Assembly: GCF_014306625.1 (NCBI RefSeq)
Contig: NZ_JACRYL010000001.1
Location: 441,104-505,103 of the forward strand
DNA: 64,000 nucleotides
Direction: 5' to 3'
From: Pedobacter fastidiosus
GTDB lineage: Bacteria; Bacteroidota; Bacteroidia; Sphingobacteriales; Sphingobacteriaceae
The notes under the pieces are model-generated. The model had not been told where the DNA came from, ran no database searches, and saw only the letters and a program-made list of their open reading frames with translations. How positions within the stretch are numbered: the stretch's first letter is position 1; every line of letters starts with the position of its first letter. Positions 17,321-25,865 of this stretch are shown in pieces. The translations under genes and the position numbers were made by a program.

Positions 17321-17896
17321 ATGAAAAAACTTGTATTTGCTACAAATAATCAACATAAAACAGAAGAAATTCGTTTTGCTCTTGAAGGAAAATATGAAGT
17401 TTTAAATTTAGAAGATATTGGGTGTTTCGTAGATATTCCAGAAACTGCTGATACTTTTGATGGTAATGCAACACTTAAAAGCAGTTATGTTGTGGAGCAT
17501 TATCATTTAGATTGTTTTGCAGATGATAGCGGTTTGGAAGTAGAAGCTTTAAATAACGAGCCAGGAGTTTATTCTGCCCGTTATTCTGGGAGCAGAGATA
17601 GTTTAGAAAACATAAATCTAGTTTTAGAAAAACTTAAAGGGAATAGCAATCGTAAAGCTAGATTCAAAACCGTGATCTCTTTAATGCATAATGGGAAAAA
17701 TCATTTATTTGAAGGTGTTGTAGATGGTGTACTTCGTGAAGAATTAAGTGGCACGAAAGGTTTTGGTTATGATCCAATTTTTCAACCAAACGGTTACAAT
17801 GTTACTTTCGCAGAAATGGGCATGGAAGAAAAAAATAAAATTAGCCATAGAGCCATAGCGCTAGGTAAAATGATTGCTTTTTTAAAGAATAATTAA
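17321..17896 (+). CDS. rdgB: RdgB/HAM1 non-canonical purine NTP pyrophosphatase
   Basis: 191 residues. The enzyme hydrolyses dITP/ITP and XTP to monophosphates, keeping deaminated purines out of nucleic acids. Family motifs are all present: LVFATNNQHKTEEI at the N-terminus, FDGNATLKS, the catalytic CFADDSGLEVEAL, PGVYSARYSG, and GTKGFGYDPIF and FAEM near the end. It is probably cotranscribed with the upstream HolD-like gene. Confidence 0.96.
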   Translation: MKKLVFATNNQHKTEEIRFALEGKYEVLNLEDIGCFVDIPETADTFDGNATLKSSYVVEHYHLDCFADDSGLEVEALNNEPGVYSARYSGSRDSLENINLVLEKLKGNSNRKARFKTVISLMHNGKNHLFEGVVDGVLREELSGTKGFGYDPIFQPNGYNVTFAEMGMEEKNKISHRAIALGKMIAFLKNN

Positions 17897-17918
17897 AAGA
17901 TTTGTTATTCTGATTTCA

Positions 17919-18045
17919 GTTCGTGGAGACACGAACCAAGGCTTGATACTATTGAAAAGGTCGCCGTGTGTCATCGAACTAAAACAGTAAAAACTTTAAA
18001 ATAATTTTCAAACACTGATGCCCTGGTTCGTGTCTCCGCGTACCA
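17919..18045. repeat. intergenic palindromic element (family B)
   Basis: GTTCGTGGAGACACGAACCA at 17919-17938 is partly self-complementary and is mirrored, with mismatches, by GGTTCGTGTCTCCGCGTACC at 18024-18043. Same family as 12884-12942 but with a longer centre. It fills most of the gap between rdgB and the toxin-antitoxin genes. Confidence 0.6.
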
Positions 18046-18077
18046 TTCCGCTCAAAAAAATAATTAGCATAGATAAT

Positions 18078-18380
18078 TTAGAAGCTCGCTTTTCGTTTCT
18101 TATTGCTTTGTCTGTTATCAATGAAAGTCACTATTTCTAATAATTCTTTTCTTGGCTTAACACGATAAACTACTGAAATGTGAGGAATTATTGTGCCTAT
18201 ATAAGTATGTTTGGTTTTGTAAGTTTTTCGCCCAATAAGAGGCTCTTGTGAAAGAGTTTCGAGGTATGAGAAGACCCTATTTAAAAATTTTTTTACTTCA
18301 ACTTCAGTCCAGTTTTCTTTTAAATAATCAATGTTTTTTTGAAAAGTTTCTCCTGCTTTCTTTGACCAGATGATAGTCAT
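18078..18380 (-). CDS. RelE/ParE-superfamily toxin
   Basis: 100 residues: TIIWSKKAGETFQKNIDYLKENW, EVKKFLNRVFSYLETLSQEPLIGR and a C-terminal strand pair (ISVVYRVKPRKELLEIVTFID). This is the compact ParE-like fold, where members inhibit gyrase or cleave mRNA. It starts directly after the stop codon of the upstream 73-residue antitoxin gene, giving the usual antitoxin-toxin order. The residue pattern looks more like ParE than RelE, but the target cannot be settled from sequence. Confidence 0.85.
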   Translation of the reverse strand: MTIIWSKKAGETFQKNIDYLKENWTEVEVKKFLNRVFSYLETLSQEPLIGRKTYKTKHTYIGTIIPHISVVYRVKPRKELLEIVTFIDNRQSNKKRKASF

Positions 18381-18602
18381 TTAAAAATTGAATCTCTTTT
18401 TTGCATCCTCATGACTGAAATGGTCATCATGATCGAGTTGCTTAATGCCCTCAAGCACATCGTCTTGTTGTTTTTTGGTTAATCCATCAAACCAATCTAG
18501 TTCTCTATTTGATATTATTGCTTTAATGTCTTTAATTAAACTCAAATCATCAGAATTGATGATTGTATTAATAACATTTAATTTTTCTGCCTGTAAATCC
18601 AT
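18381..18602 (-). CDS. antitoxin partner of the ParE-like toxin
   Basis: 73 residues, acidic, helical: LQAEKLNVINTIINSDDLSL, then WFDGLTKKQQDDVLEGIKQL and a flexible HDDHFSHEDAKKRFNF tail. This is like many small Bacteroidota antitoxins paired with ParE/RelE. The toxin ATG follows with no gap, so the pair is translationally coupled. No DNA-binding motif is clear. Confidence 0.8.
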   Translation of the reverse strand: MDLQAEKLNVINTIINSDDLSLIKDIKAIISNRELDWFDGLTKKQQDDVLEGIKQLDHDDHFSHEDAKKRFNF

Positions 18603-18635
18603 CAGATTAAATTTACTAATTAAATTCTAGAATAT

Positions 18636-20960
18636 CTACTGTTTCTCAATCACTTTTTGAGTCTTATTTAAGGAATCTTTCTTTGGTAAAATTGGCTTAA
18701 TATCAAGCTTAGAGGTATCTGCTTTTAAGGTTTGTTTTAATACTTCTACTTTCTTAATCGACCCATCTTTTAGGGCTTCCAAGCCTGGAGGTAAAATAGA
18801 TGTCGGAGTTTTTACAGATTTGGTTGTGCTGGCAATTGGAGTTTTTGGTTTAGCCTTTGGCTTTGCCTTACCTGACGATCCTACTGCATCTTTTTTTGAT
18901 TTCGGTCTTTCCGTTGGTTTCCAAGAAAATCCTTTTAAAACATTGTCTTTTGCTACTTTTACTTCAGGATTTAACGCACCTTCAACACCTTTTATATAAA
19001 CAATATCATCTATATCATTATCCTTAAAAATAAACTTTATCCGGCTACTCAGCGTTTGGTTCATCTCTTTATAAACCTTTGTGCTGTCATCTTGTGTATA
19101 ATAGATGCTTTCTGCATTACCATCTACATAGAGATTTTTCAGTTTTCCATCGTTAAAGAAACCAGTCATTAACCGTCCTTTAATCTGGTTAAAACGAAGA
19201 GAATCTTTTGGTGTATTTACCAAAAATGCATTCCGAAAGGCCTGAAGATTATTTAGCTTATTCTTTTTAAACTGAACATAAATGGTATCCCCAATTTGTT
19301 GTGAACCTTCCGACCAAATAATAGGATTGATAAAACACCGTAACGTAGAATCGGCACTGGTGTAAAACAAACTATCTGTTTTCGCTTGAATGTTGCTTTT
19401 AAAGATTTTAACGCCATGATAAGCCCTAATCACTCTAGCTTGAACGGTGTCAGCTGGATTAAATTTTGCTGTATCGTTTTTCAAACTATCTGTTTTCAAC
19501 TTAGATAAAATAGTATTGATCCCATTTTTAACCGTTTTTTTATTGATGGTTTTAGCAAGGCTATCCACATTAACTTTGGGAATGTTTTTAGGAATTGCAG
19601 AAGCTTTCGTTACTAATTTTTTCTGCAAACTATCGGTTTTTATCTTCGGGAGATTTTTAATTAAGGAATCGGCCTTCGCCTTTAATATATTGCTTTTAAC
19701 CAAGCTGTCTGGCTTAATCGATAAATTCTTGGCAAGCGAATCTACCTTAGTTTTTAGGCTATCAGGAATGTTGTCTGGCAAAATGGTTTTACTGTCATCC
19801 GCTTTATTTCCCTTTCTATTTTTCCTCGAACTTCTTGGGTCAATCGCTTTATCTATTAGAGTAGATTTATCGGTGTTGGCGCCACGTTTGGGAGCACCAA
19901 TTTTTTCGTTTCCAGCTGATTTTCTTTCCTTGGCTCCACCATCTTCATCATCTTCTCCAACTTGATTATCGGCCTTAATGGAGATTTTTGGAATCAGCTT
20001 TATTGTTTTTTGTAAAACCATTTGCGTCTCCAATGTATCTGCGCCAAGCCATAAACTATCAGGACGTTTTTTATTTTTCACCAAAATAGAATCCTCAGTT
20101 CCGATGCCTAAATATGCATTTCTGGTGACTAACGTTCGCTGATCTTTTTTGTAATAGTAGCCTAAATCGCCGAACATCTTCATCTTATCTTTTGAATCAG
20201 AGAAAACGATGTTTTTTACTGCTTTACCATATCCAATTTTCCCGAAGTAATATAAGCTGTCGCCTTTTAAAGATCTAGTGCCTTGAGTATATAAATTTTT
20301 CTTCCCGAAGTAAGCATCTTCAGTCATGGTATTATAAGCACCATTTTCGGTGTAAAGATTATCGTCTTTGCCCTTTATATTGGTTGGGCCATAAAAATAA
20401 GTCCATTTTGTTTGCGTATTGTATCGAAGCGTATCCGATTTAATTGTTACCTGAGGCGTAACCACAACCACATTATGCCTAAAATAAGCATCGTTACTGG
20501 TGCTAAAGTAGTAACCGTTCTTACTGGTTAGCGTAACTTCTTGATTAACAATTTTACCACCACTGGTATAAGTTCCAATTTTGCTTAGCGTATTGTAATC
20601 TAAAATATTTGTGGTTAGGATGGCTGTTGGATCTTCCATTTTAACATTTCCAGTTAAATGGGCATGTTTTTTATTCCCATCATATTGTAATTGATCAGAA
20701 TAAATATTAGTTTGAAGTTGAGTGATATGGACATGATTGTAGGCTTCAAAGTAATTTCGCTCACTGTAATAAACGGCACTATCACAACTTAATGTGGCAT
20801 TATCTTGTTGGAAAACAGGTTTGCGCAGATAAGACACCTTTGATTTTGGAGCACCTGTAATTTGCTCAAAGGAGATGATTTTAATAATAGAAGGTTTTTG
20901 CTGACCGAATAAAATTGCGGGGCAAATCAATAAAAATAAAAAGACAAATATTTTTTGCAC
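18636..20960 (-). CDS. OstA-like organic-solvent-tolerance/LPS-transport protein
   Basis: 774 residues beginning with a signal peptide (VFLFLLICPAILFGQQ) from a GTG at 20958-20960. The N-terminal 330 residues have LptA/OstA_N-type beta-jellyroll repeats, each like VFQQDNATLSCDSAVYYSER, GNVKMEDPTAILTTNILDYN and KWTYFYGPTNIKG. A lysine/serine-rich low-complexity stretch with repeated KADSLIKNLPKIKTDSLQK-type units follows (about 345-500). OstA-like strands resume at about 515-660, and a Pro/Lys/Ser tail closes the protein. In Bacteroidota such proteins are thought to work in LPS transport. It is divergent from tilS across a palindromic promoter. Confidence 0.85.
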   Translation of the reverse strand: MQKIFVFLFLLICPAILFGQQKPSIIKIISFEQITGAPKSKVSYLRKPVFQQDNATLSCDSAVYYSERNYFEAYNHVHITQLQTNIYSDQLQYDGNKKHAHLTGNVKMEDPTAILTTNILDYNTLSKIGTYTSGGKIVNQEVTLTSKNGYYFSTSNDAYFRHNVVVVTPQVTIKSDTLRYNTQTKWTYFYGPTNIKGKDDNLYTENGAYNTMTEDAYFGKKNLYTQGTRSLKGDSLYYFGKIGYGKAVKNIVFSDSKDKMKMFGDLGYYYKKDQRTLVTRNAYLGIGTEDSILVKNKKRPDSLWLGADTLETQMVLQKTIKLIPKISIKADNQVGEDDEDGGAKERKSAGNEKIGAPKRGANTDKSTLIDKAIDPRSSRKNRKGNKADDSKTILPDNIPDSLKTKVDSLAKNLSIKPDSLVKSNILKAKADSLIKNLPKIKTDSLQKKLVTKASAIPKNIPKVNVDSLAKTINKKTVKNGINTILSKLKTDSLKNDTAKFNPADTVQARVIRAYHGVKIFKSNIQAKTDSLFYTSADSTLRCFINPIIWSEGSQQIGDTIYVQFKKNKLNNLQAFRNAFLVNTPKDSLRFNQIKGRLMTGFFNDGKLKNLYVDGNAESIYYTQDDSTKVYKEMNQTLSSRIKFIFKDNDIDDIVYIKGVEGALNPEVKVAKDNVLKGFSWKPTERPKSKKDAVGSSGKAKPKAKPKTPIASTTKSVKTPTSILPPGLEALKDGSIKKVEVLKQTLKADTSKLDIKPILPKKDSLNKTQKVIEKQ

Positions 20961-20964
20961 TCTA

Positions 20965-21021
20965 CAAAGTTAGTTTTTTGTTCCGAACGTTCGGAATACC
21001 AGTTAAAATTAAATATTTTTG
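20965..21021. promoter_or_regulatory. divergent ostA/tilS promoters around a 16-bp palindrome
   Basis: The minus strand has TAACTTTG (20965-20972), 4 nt before the ostA-like GTG. The plus strand has TATTTTTG (21014-21021), 4 nt before the tilS ATG. Between them TTCCGAACGTTCGGAA (20981-20996) is a perfect palindrome and an operator candidate. Both mRNAs would be leaderless. Confidence 0.55.
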
Positions 21022-21025
21022 GTGG

Positions 21026-22357
21026 ATGTTACCCTTAACGCAATTTCAAGATTTTATTGAACATAATAAGCTTTTTACTCCAGGTAACAAGATTCTTTTG
21101 GCCGTAAGTGGTGGTAAGGATTCCGTTTTAATGTTGCATCTTTTTAAGGCGATTGGAATTGATGTTGGAGTAGCGCATTGCAATTTTAATTTAAGGGCAG
21201 ATGAAGCACAGCGTGATGAGAATTTTGTTAAAATGCTCGCCTCTAGCTTAAACTTACCTTTTTATGTAACGCATTTTGATACAAAAAAATATGCCATTGA
21301 AAATAAAATTTCTACGCAAATGGCCGCACGCTCATTGCGTTACCAATGGTTCGAAGAGTTGAGGGCAAAAGAAAATTACGATTACATTGCTTTGGCTCAA
21401 CATCAAAACGATGCTGTAGAAACTGTACTGATCAATTTAACAAGAGGCACCGGAATTAGCGGTTTACATGGTATTTTGCCGAAAAGAGATCGATTAATTA
21501 GACCTTTGCTTTTTTTAAATCGCCAGCAGATTAACGAATTGATTGAGGAAAATGACTTAAGCTTTGTGGAAGATAGCTCCAATCTGAGTACAAACTATAC
21601 TCGGAATAAAATTAGATTACAAGTTATTCCTCACTTGCAAGAAATTAATCCAAATCTTGAAAAAACTTTTGCCGAAAACATGGCTCGATTTTCAGACATT
21701 GAAGATTTTTTAGCGTTAAGGATAAAAAAAATTGCGGAGAAAATAATTATTAAAAAAGGTGATGGGATTTACATTTCTTTAAACAAGATTGCAAATCTAA
21801 ACCCGCAAAAACTTCTTTTATTTGAGCTCTTAAAGTCCTATAACTTTACAGAAACTGTTATCACTGAAATATTAGCAAGTTTAAAAAGTTTAAGTGGAAC
21901 GCACTTTTTTAGTGTAAGTCATCAAGCCATTATCAATAGAAATGACTTGGTTATTGTTAAAAAACAAGATGATATCCTTATCAATCAATATTTCCATCCG
22001 GTTACCAATACCATCAAATTTGGAGTGCACGAGATTTCTCAAATCTTTACGGATGATCTAAAATTTGAAGTTGATAAACAAAAGGCATTTGTTGATTTAG
22101 GCAAATTGATTTTTCCGTTGATTCTTAGAAACTGGCAAAACGGAGATAAATTTATCCCATTGGGCATGCGCAATTTTAAAAAGATAAGCGATTTTTTTAT
22201 TGATGAAAAAGTGCCAATCCATTTAAAAACGAGTACACCGATTTTGATTAATGGGAACGGGGATGTAATATGGATTGTAGGAATGCGACAGGATAACCGT
22301 TATAAATTAACAGCCACAACAAAAAAAGTTGCTATATTCGAGCTCAAAATAAATTAA
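21026..22357 (+). CDS. tilS: tRNA(Ile)-lysidine synthase
   Basis: 443 residues from the ATG at 21026 (MLPLTQFQDFIEHNKLF). TilS converts C34 of the CAU-anticodon tRNA-Ile to lysidine. The PP-loop ILLAVSGGKDSVLMLHLF, VAHCNFNLR, and LAQHQNDAVETVLINLTRGTGISGLHG are diagnostic. The C-terminal substrate-binding domain has FIPLGMRNFKKISDFFIDEKVP. The longer frame upstream would run through the promoter, so the inner ATG is preferred. It is followed immediately by a GTG-started membrane protein gene. Confidence 0.95.
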   Translation: MLPLTQFQDFIEHNKLFTPGNKILLAVSGGKDSVLMLHLFKAIGIDVGVAHCNFNLRADEAQRDENFVKMLASSLNLPFYVTHFDTKKYAIENKISTQMAARSLRYQWFEELRAKENYDYIALAQHQNDAVETVLINLTRGTGISGLHGILPKRDRLIRPLLFLNRQQINELIEENDLSFVEDSSNLSTNYTRNKIRLQVIPHLQEINPNLEKTFAENMARFSDIEDFLALRIKKIAEKIIIKKGDGIYISLNKIANLNPQKLLLFELLKSYNFTETVITEILASLKSLSGTHFFSVSHQAIINRNDLVIVKKQDDILINQYFHPVTNTIKFGVHEISQIFTDDLKFEVDKQKAFVDLGKLIFPLILRNWQNGDKFIPLGMRNFKKISDFFIDEKVPIHLKTSTPILINGNGDVIWIVGMRQDNRYKLTATTKKVAIFELKIN

Positions 22358-22846
22358 GTGGAAAGCAAGTTTGCCTATATCGAAAAACAATACATTGGTC
22401 GTGATTATGTTCGCATTTTCATTAGGCTTATAATGGCGGCATTTTGTTTTGCTGCTTATGTTTACGAACGCGATCGAGATAATACACAAGATTTATTCTT
22501 AGTAGTTGGCTTTGGGATAATCGGCGTATCTATGCTGTTGCTTTTTCTAATTCAGTATAAAATTGTTGTTGATAATAAAAGTTTAATCTTAGATGGCCTT
22601 TGGACAACCAAACGAGTTAAAATAGATTTAAATAGTATTGTTGATGTTCGCAAGGCAACCTATAGTCGGTATTTCTTTAATAACCCGGTTTATAATCTCC
22701 ATACAAAAGGTACTATCCGTTTTTACTCTTCGGGTAAAGATGCAGTTGTTTTAACCGATCGCGATGGGCTTGAATATTTCATTGGTACACAGCGACCTAA
22801 CGAATTATTTTTAGTAATTAAAGAAGAAATGAGGAATTTGAAATAA
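22358..22846 (+). CDS. membrane protein with PH-like C-terminal domain
   Basis: 162 residues starting with GTG directly after the tilS stop codon, so translation is probably coupled. Two membrane segments (about 22-36 and 46-66) precede a soluble part (IVVDNKSLILDGLWTTKRVKIDLNSI then GTIRFYSSGKDAVVLTDRDGLEYFIGTQRP). That part resembles bacterial PH-type domains of the YdbS/DUF304 kind. Function unknown. Confidence 0.65.
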   Translation: MESKFAYIEKQYIGRDYVRIFIRLIMAAFCFAAYVYERDRDNTQDLFLVVGFGIIGVSMLLLFLIQYKIVVDNKSLILDGLWTTKRVKIDLNSIVDVRKATYSRYFFNNPVYNLHTKGTIRFYSSGKDAVVLTDRDGLEYFIGTQRPNELFLVIKEEMRNLK

Positions 22847-22953
22847 TTTATTGGGGCATAATTTCCCCAAATTTCAACACTTAATTCCCCATAAAAATCC
22901 CACCCTTTAAATTGAGCCAATAAGAGCTGTTTTTTATTAGGCATCTTAATTGA

Positions 22954-22979
22954 ATTATAATCTACAAATAGATTATAAT
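22954..22979 (+). promoter_or_regulatory. hairpin overlapping a start codon
   Basis: ATTATAATCTA, loop CAAA, and its perfect 11-bp complement end inside the ATG (22978-22980) of the next gene. In RNA the start codon would be at the base of the stem; in DNA it could be an operator. Confidence 0.5.
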
Positions 22980-23436
22980 GAAATACTCAATTCTCACTCT
23001 TTTTTCAGTTTTTATTTCGTTTTCGGTATTCGCACAAACTTACAATCCAAAGGTTTCTAAAGATTCTTTGAGTGTTTTAACTAATCGTGTGGAGGTACTT
23101 AAATCTAGTATAAAGGTTCTTGAACTTAAGATTAAGGAATCAGAAGAAGAAGGTGATGTAGAAAAGCTTAGGTTAAAACTGCTCGAAGCAAATGGCAATG
23201 CCAAAGCATCATCAGAAAAAAATAGCGGCAACATTAGTAATAGCGGTTCTATAGTCGATTCTAAAGCTGTCGAAAAACTTTCTAAAAAAGCTAAAAGTGA
23301 TGATGAGGATGCTAAAAAAGCATTAGATCGTTATAATAAACAAATTGCGAAAGTAGAAGATATTCGTACGCAGATACAGGGCGAAGAACGAAAACTCAAT
23401 TATAAAAAACCCTTAATCATTTACATATACAAATAA
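22978..23436 (+). CDS. exported coiled-coil protein, unknown
   Basis: 152 residues with a signal peptide (ILTLFSVFISFSVFAQ). The mature part is charged and helical: SLSVLTNRVEVLKSSIKVLE and KIKESEEEGDVEKLRLKLLE form a coiled coil. A Ser/Asn/Gly spacer follows (about 80-95), then another helix (DAKKALDRYNKQIAKVEDIR). A hairpin covers the start codon and a terminator lies just downstream, so it is a self-contained transcription unit. Confidence 0.65.
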   Translation: MKYSILTLFSVFISFSVFAQTYNPKVSKDSLSVLTNRVEVLKSSIKVLELKIKESEEEGDVEKLRLKLLEANGNAKASSEKNSGNISNSGSIVDSKAVEKLSKKAKSDDEDAKKALDRYNKQIAKVEDIRTQIQGEERKLNYKKPLIIYIYK

Positions 23437-23456
23437 TTTTTAGTCTTGTTTAATTG

Positions 23457-23479
23457 CGCTCCTTATGGAGCGTTTTTTT
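23457..23479 (+). terminator. terminator of the coiled-coil gene
   Basis: Stem CGCTCC/GGAGCG with a TTAT loop, followed by seven T residues. Confidence 0.75.
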
Positions 23480-23507
23480 AATCATTAACCACTCAAAAAC
23501 AATCCTC

Positions 23508-23918
23508 ATGCTCCTAAGCCAAACCCCTAACCAATTTCCATTTCAAACTGAATGCAGTTCTATTATAGAAATTGCTATGGAAGTACACAGATCTTTAGGT
23601 AGGGGTTTTGATGATTCCTCCTACAAAGAGGCATTTAGCAAAATGTTAAAATTGAGGGGCATTTCTTTTGAAAGAGAAAAGAAATTTGGTGTAAACTTTT
23701 GTGGTATCTTATTGGAACATCAATTTTATGCAGATTTTGTGATCGAAGATAATATCATTGTAGAGGTTAGGTCGATACCAGAAAAAATAGAATACAATTA
23801 TGTTGATGTATTTAAACAGCTTGTGGTAAATAAACCAAAACTTGGTTTAACCATAAACTTTTATGAAGAATTACTTAGGTTTAAACAAGTTGCATTAGTG
23901 GATAAATACGTGTCTTAA
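23508..23918 (+). CDS. GxxExxY protein, divergent
   Basis: 136 residues from the ATG at 23508; an earlier in-frame start lies upstream of or within the terminator at 23457. The pattern AMEVHRSLGRGFDDSSYKEAF matches the GxxExxY family start, though the E of the signature is replaced (GFDDSSY). Also seen are ISFEREKKFGV and YADFVIEDNIIVEVRSI. The family is related to PD-(D/E)XK nucleases; here Asp76 and Glu86 are kept but the usual Lys is Arg88. The role is unknown across the family, sometimes near exopolysaccharide or mobile genes. It could be inactive as a nuclease. Confidence 0.78.
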   Translation: MLLSQTPNQFPFQTECSSIIEIAMEVHRSLGRGFDDSSYKEAFSKMLKLRGISFEREKKFGVNFCGILLEHQFYADFVIEDNIIVEVRSIPEKIEYNYVDVFKQLVVNKPKLGLTINFYEELLRFKQVALVDKYVS

Positions 23919-23994
23919 TTGTACAAACTATCAGCCTTATCTTCATTGGTTTTTATTGCAATAGCCTTACACACATATTAGATATAAATGGGCT

Positions 23995-24002
23995 ACATTT
24001 GC
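23995..24002 (+). promoter_or_regulatory. bshA -7 element
   Basis: TACATTTG, 21 nt before the bshA ATG. No good TTG was found at the expected distance. Confidence 0.4.
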
Positions 24003-24023
24003 GTAACAACAATACATTTATAA

Positions 24024-25166
24024 ATGAAGATAGGAATTGTTTGCTACCCCACTTTTGGCGGTAGTGGAGTAGTTGCAACAGAATTAGGTAAGGCGCTCGC
24101 TAGCGAAGGTCACCAAGTTCACTTTATAACCTATAGCCAGCCGGCAAGATTAGATTTCTTTTCTGCAAACTTGTTTTACCACGAAGTTTCCGTAAGAGAT
24201 TATCCTTTGTTTGATTATGCCCCGTATGAATCTGCATTGGCAAGTAAGCTGGTAGATGTTGTTCGCTTTGAACAATTGGATGTTCTGCATGTTCATTATG
24301 CTATTCCACACGCATCCGCGGCATTTATGGCGAAACAGATTTTGGCCAGTTACGGTATTCATATTCCTGTAGTAACTACTTTACACGGAACGGATATAAC
24401 TTTGGTAGGTAAAGATCCAACCTACAAACCAGTGGTTACTTTCTCAATAAATCAAAGTGATGGCGTTACAACGGTATCTCAAGATTTAAAAGACGATACC
24501 TACAATCACTTTGAAATTACGAAAGACATTAAGGTAATTCCAAATTTTATAGATTTTAACCGCTTCAGTCTGCAAGCGAAAGATCACTTTAAAAAAGCAA
24601 TTGCACCCAATAATGAACGCATATTAATTCATACCAGCAACTTTCGTAAAGTAAAAAGAACGGCTGATGTGATTAGAATTTTTGAGAAAGTACAATCCGT
24701 AATCCCTTCTAAATTGTTGATGGTAGGAGATGGACCAGAACGAGCCTACGATGAACAGCTTTGTCGTACTTTAAATATTTGCGATAGTGTTCGCTTTTTA
24801 GGGAAGCAAGATGCCATTGAGGAAATTCTATCAGTATCGGATTTATTTCTAATTCCATCAGAATCTGAAAGTTTTGGTTTAGCGGCGCTCGAAGCCATGG
24901 CTTGCAAAGTTCCTGTTATTTCTACAAATGCAGGTGGCTTACCAGAGTTAAATGTAAACGGCTATTGTGGGTTTTTGGATAATGTTGGAGATATAGACGG
25001 TATGGCTGCACATGCAATTGAAATATTAAAAGACGACGATACACTTCAGCAATTTAAGGAAAATGCATTTGAGAGGGCTAAAGATTTCGACCTAAAAAAG
25101 ATTTTACCATCTTATGTTAGTTATTATAAAGAGGTTATCGAAAATGCTCTCCAAGCGAAATATTAG
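24024..25166 (+). CDS. bshA: N-acetyl-alpha-D-glucosaminyl L-malate synthase
   Basis: 380 residues, a GT4 glycosyltransferase making GlcNAc-malate from UDP-GlcNAc and L-malate, the first step of bacillithiol synthesis. BshA hallmarks are MKIGIVCYPTFGGSGVVATE, HVHYAIPHASAAFMAKQIL, TLHGTDITLVGKDPTY, NFRKVKRTADVIRIF and SESESFGLAALEAMACKVPV. A YpdA-type bacillithiol-disulfide reductase is encoded in the same window (48423-49388), supporting a working bacillithiol pathway. No bshB or bshC is in view. Confidence 0.93.
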   Translation: MKIGIVCYPTFGGSGVVATELGKALASEGHQVHFITYSQPARLDFFSANLFYHEVSVRDYPLFDYAPYESALASKLVDVVRFEQLDVLHVHYAIPHASAAFMAKQILASYGIHIPVVTTLHGTDITLVGKDPTYKPVVTFSINQSDGVTTVSQDLKDDTYNHFEITKDIKVIPNFIDFNRFSLQAKDHFKKAIAPNNERILIHTSNFRKVKRTADVIRIFEKVQSVIPSKLLMVGDGPERAYDEQLCRTLNICDSVRFLGKQDAIEEILSVSDLFLIPSESESFGLAALEAMACKVPVISTNAGGLPELNVNGYCGFLDNVGDIDGMAAHAIEILKDDDTLQQFKENAFERAKDFDLKKILPSYVSYYKEVIENALQAKY

Positions 25167-25188
25167 TTTTACTCCCCATAATTTAGAG

Positions 25189-25219
25189 CACTTATTAAGC
25201 AATTAATAAGTGTTTTTTT
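25189..25219 (+). terminator. terminator of bshA
   Basis: Stem CACTTATTA/TAATAAGTG (9 bp) followed by TTTTTTT, 23 nt after the stop codon. Confidence 0.7.
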
Positions 25220-25379
25220 GTTAGAATAGGATGCTATATTATGATAATATTAAATTTGAAACTTTCTCAAAATCAAATGATTATAAATCGTATCTTTGCG
25301 CCCTTGAAAAGATTGTAATCTCATAATGAGCACTTAACAAATACAATCCGATCATCAAATTAAAAACAAGATTGCCCAG

Positions 25380-25826
25380 ATGAAAAAAATAGTTGATTAT
25401 AGAAAGCTTTTGAACGTTGATAAGAATGCTGAATTAAAAGAGCTTAAAACGGTGTACCGTACATTGATGAAAGATTGCCACCCAGATAAATTTCAACAAG
25501 AAGAAGAGCGTTTAGATGCAGAATCGAGAAGTAAAGAAATTATTGAGGCTTATCATTTTTTAGTGAGTATTGCTCCAGAAACTCGCGATCAAAACCTTGA
25601 AACTTATACTCAAACCATTACAAATTCTAATATTCAAGATTTTGAATTTAAACAACAAGTATTAAATGTTACTTTTTTTGATGGAAGTGCTTACGAATAT
25701 TTTGATGTTCCAAGAGCAATCTATGTAAAATTAGTAAATGCAGATTCTCCAGGCCGTTTTGCCCGTAGGCATATTTTTAGCGATTTTCCTTATAGAAATG
25801 TAGCTAGAGTAGCTGAAACAGCTTAA
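25380..25826 (+). CDS. J-domain plus KTSC-domain protein
   Basis: 148 residues. The N-terminal J-domain-like helix pair has YRKLLNVDKNAELKELKTVY, then MKDCHPDKFQ (HPD motif intact), LDAESRSKEIIEAYHFL. The C-terminal KTSC domain has VLNVTFFDGSAYEYFDVPRA and FARRHIFSDFPY. The HPD implies it can stimulate an Hsp70 (DnaK). KTSC domains occur in small proteins of unknown role, some RNA-linked. A promoter-like TATCTTTG lies at 25291-25298. Confidence 0.85.
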   Translation: MKKIVDYRKLLNVDKNAELKELKTVYRTLMKDCHPDKFQQEEERLDAESRSKEIIEAYHFLVSIAPETRDQNLETYTQTITNSNIQDFEFKQQVLNVTFFDGSAYEYFDVPRAIYVKLVNADSPGRFARRHIFSDFPYRNVARVAETA

Positions 25827-25836
25827 AATAAATTGG

Positions 25837-25865
25837 AAGACCTGCTTTTTAGCAGGTCTTTTTTA
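25837..25865. terminator. terminator between convergent genes
   Basis: Stem AAGACCTGCT/AGCAGGTCTT (10 bp, TTTT loop) followed by T residues. It is used by the KTSC gene and partly complementary for the convergent dioxygenase gene. Confidence 0.75.

Noticed and set aside
19447..19965. 172-codon plus-strand frame within the ostA-like gene
   Set aside because: It is antisense to the Lys/Ser-rich low-complexity part; no homology-like features.
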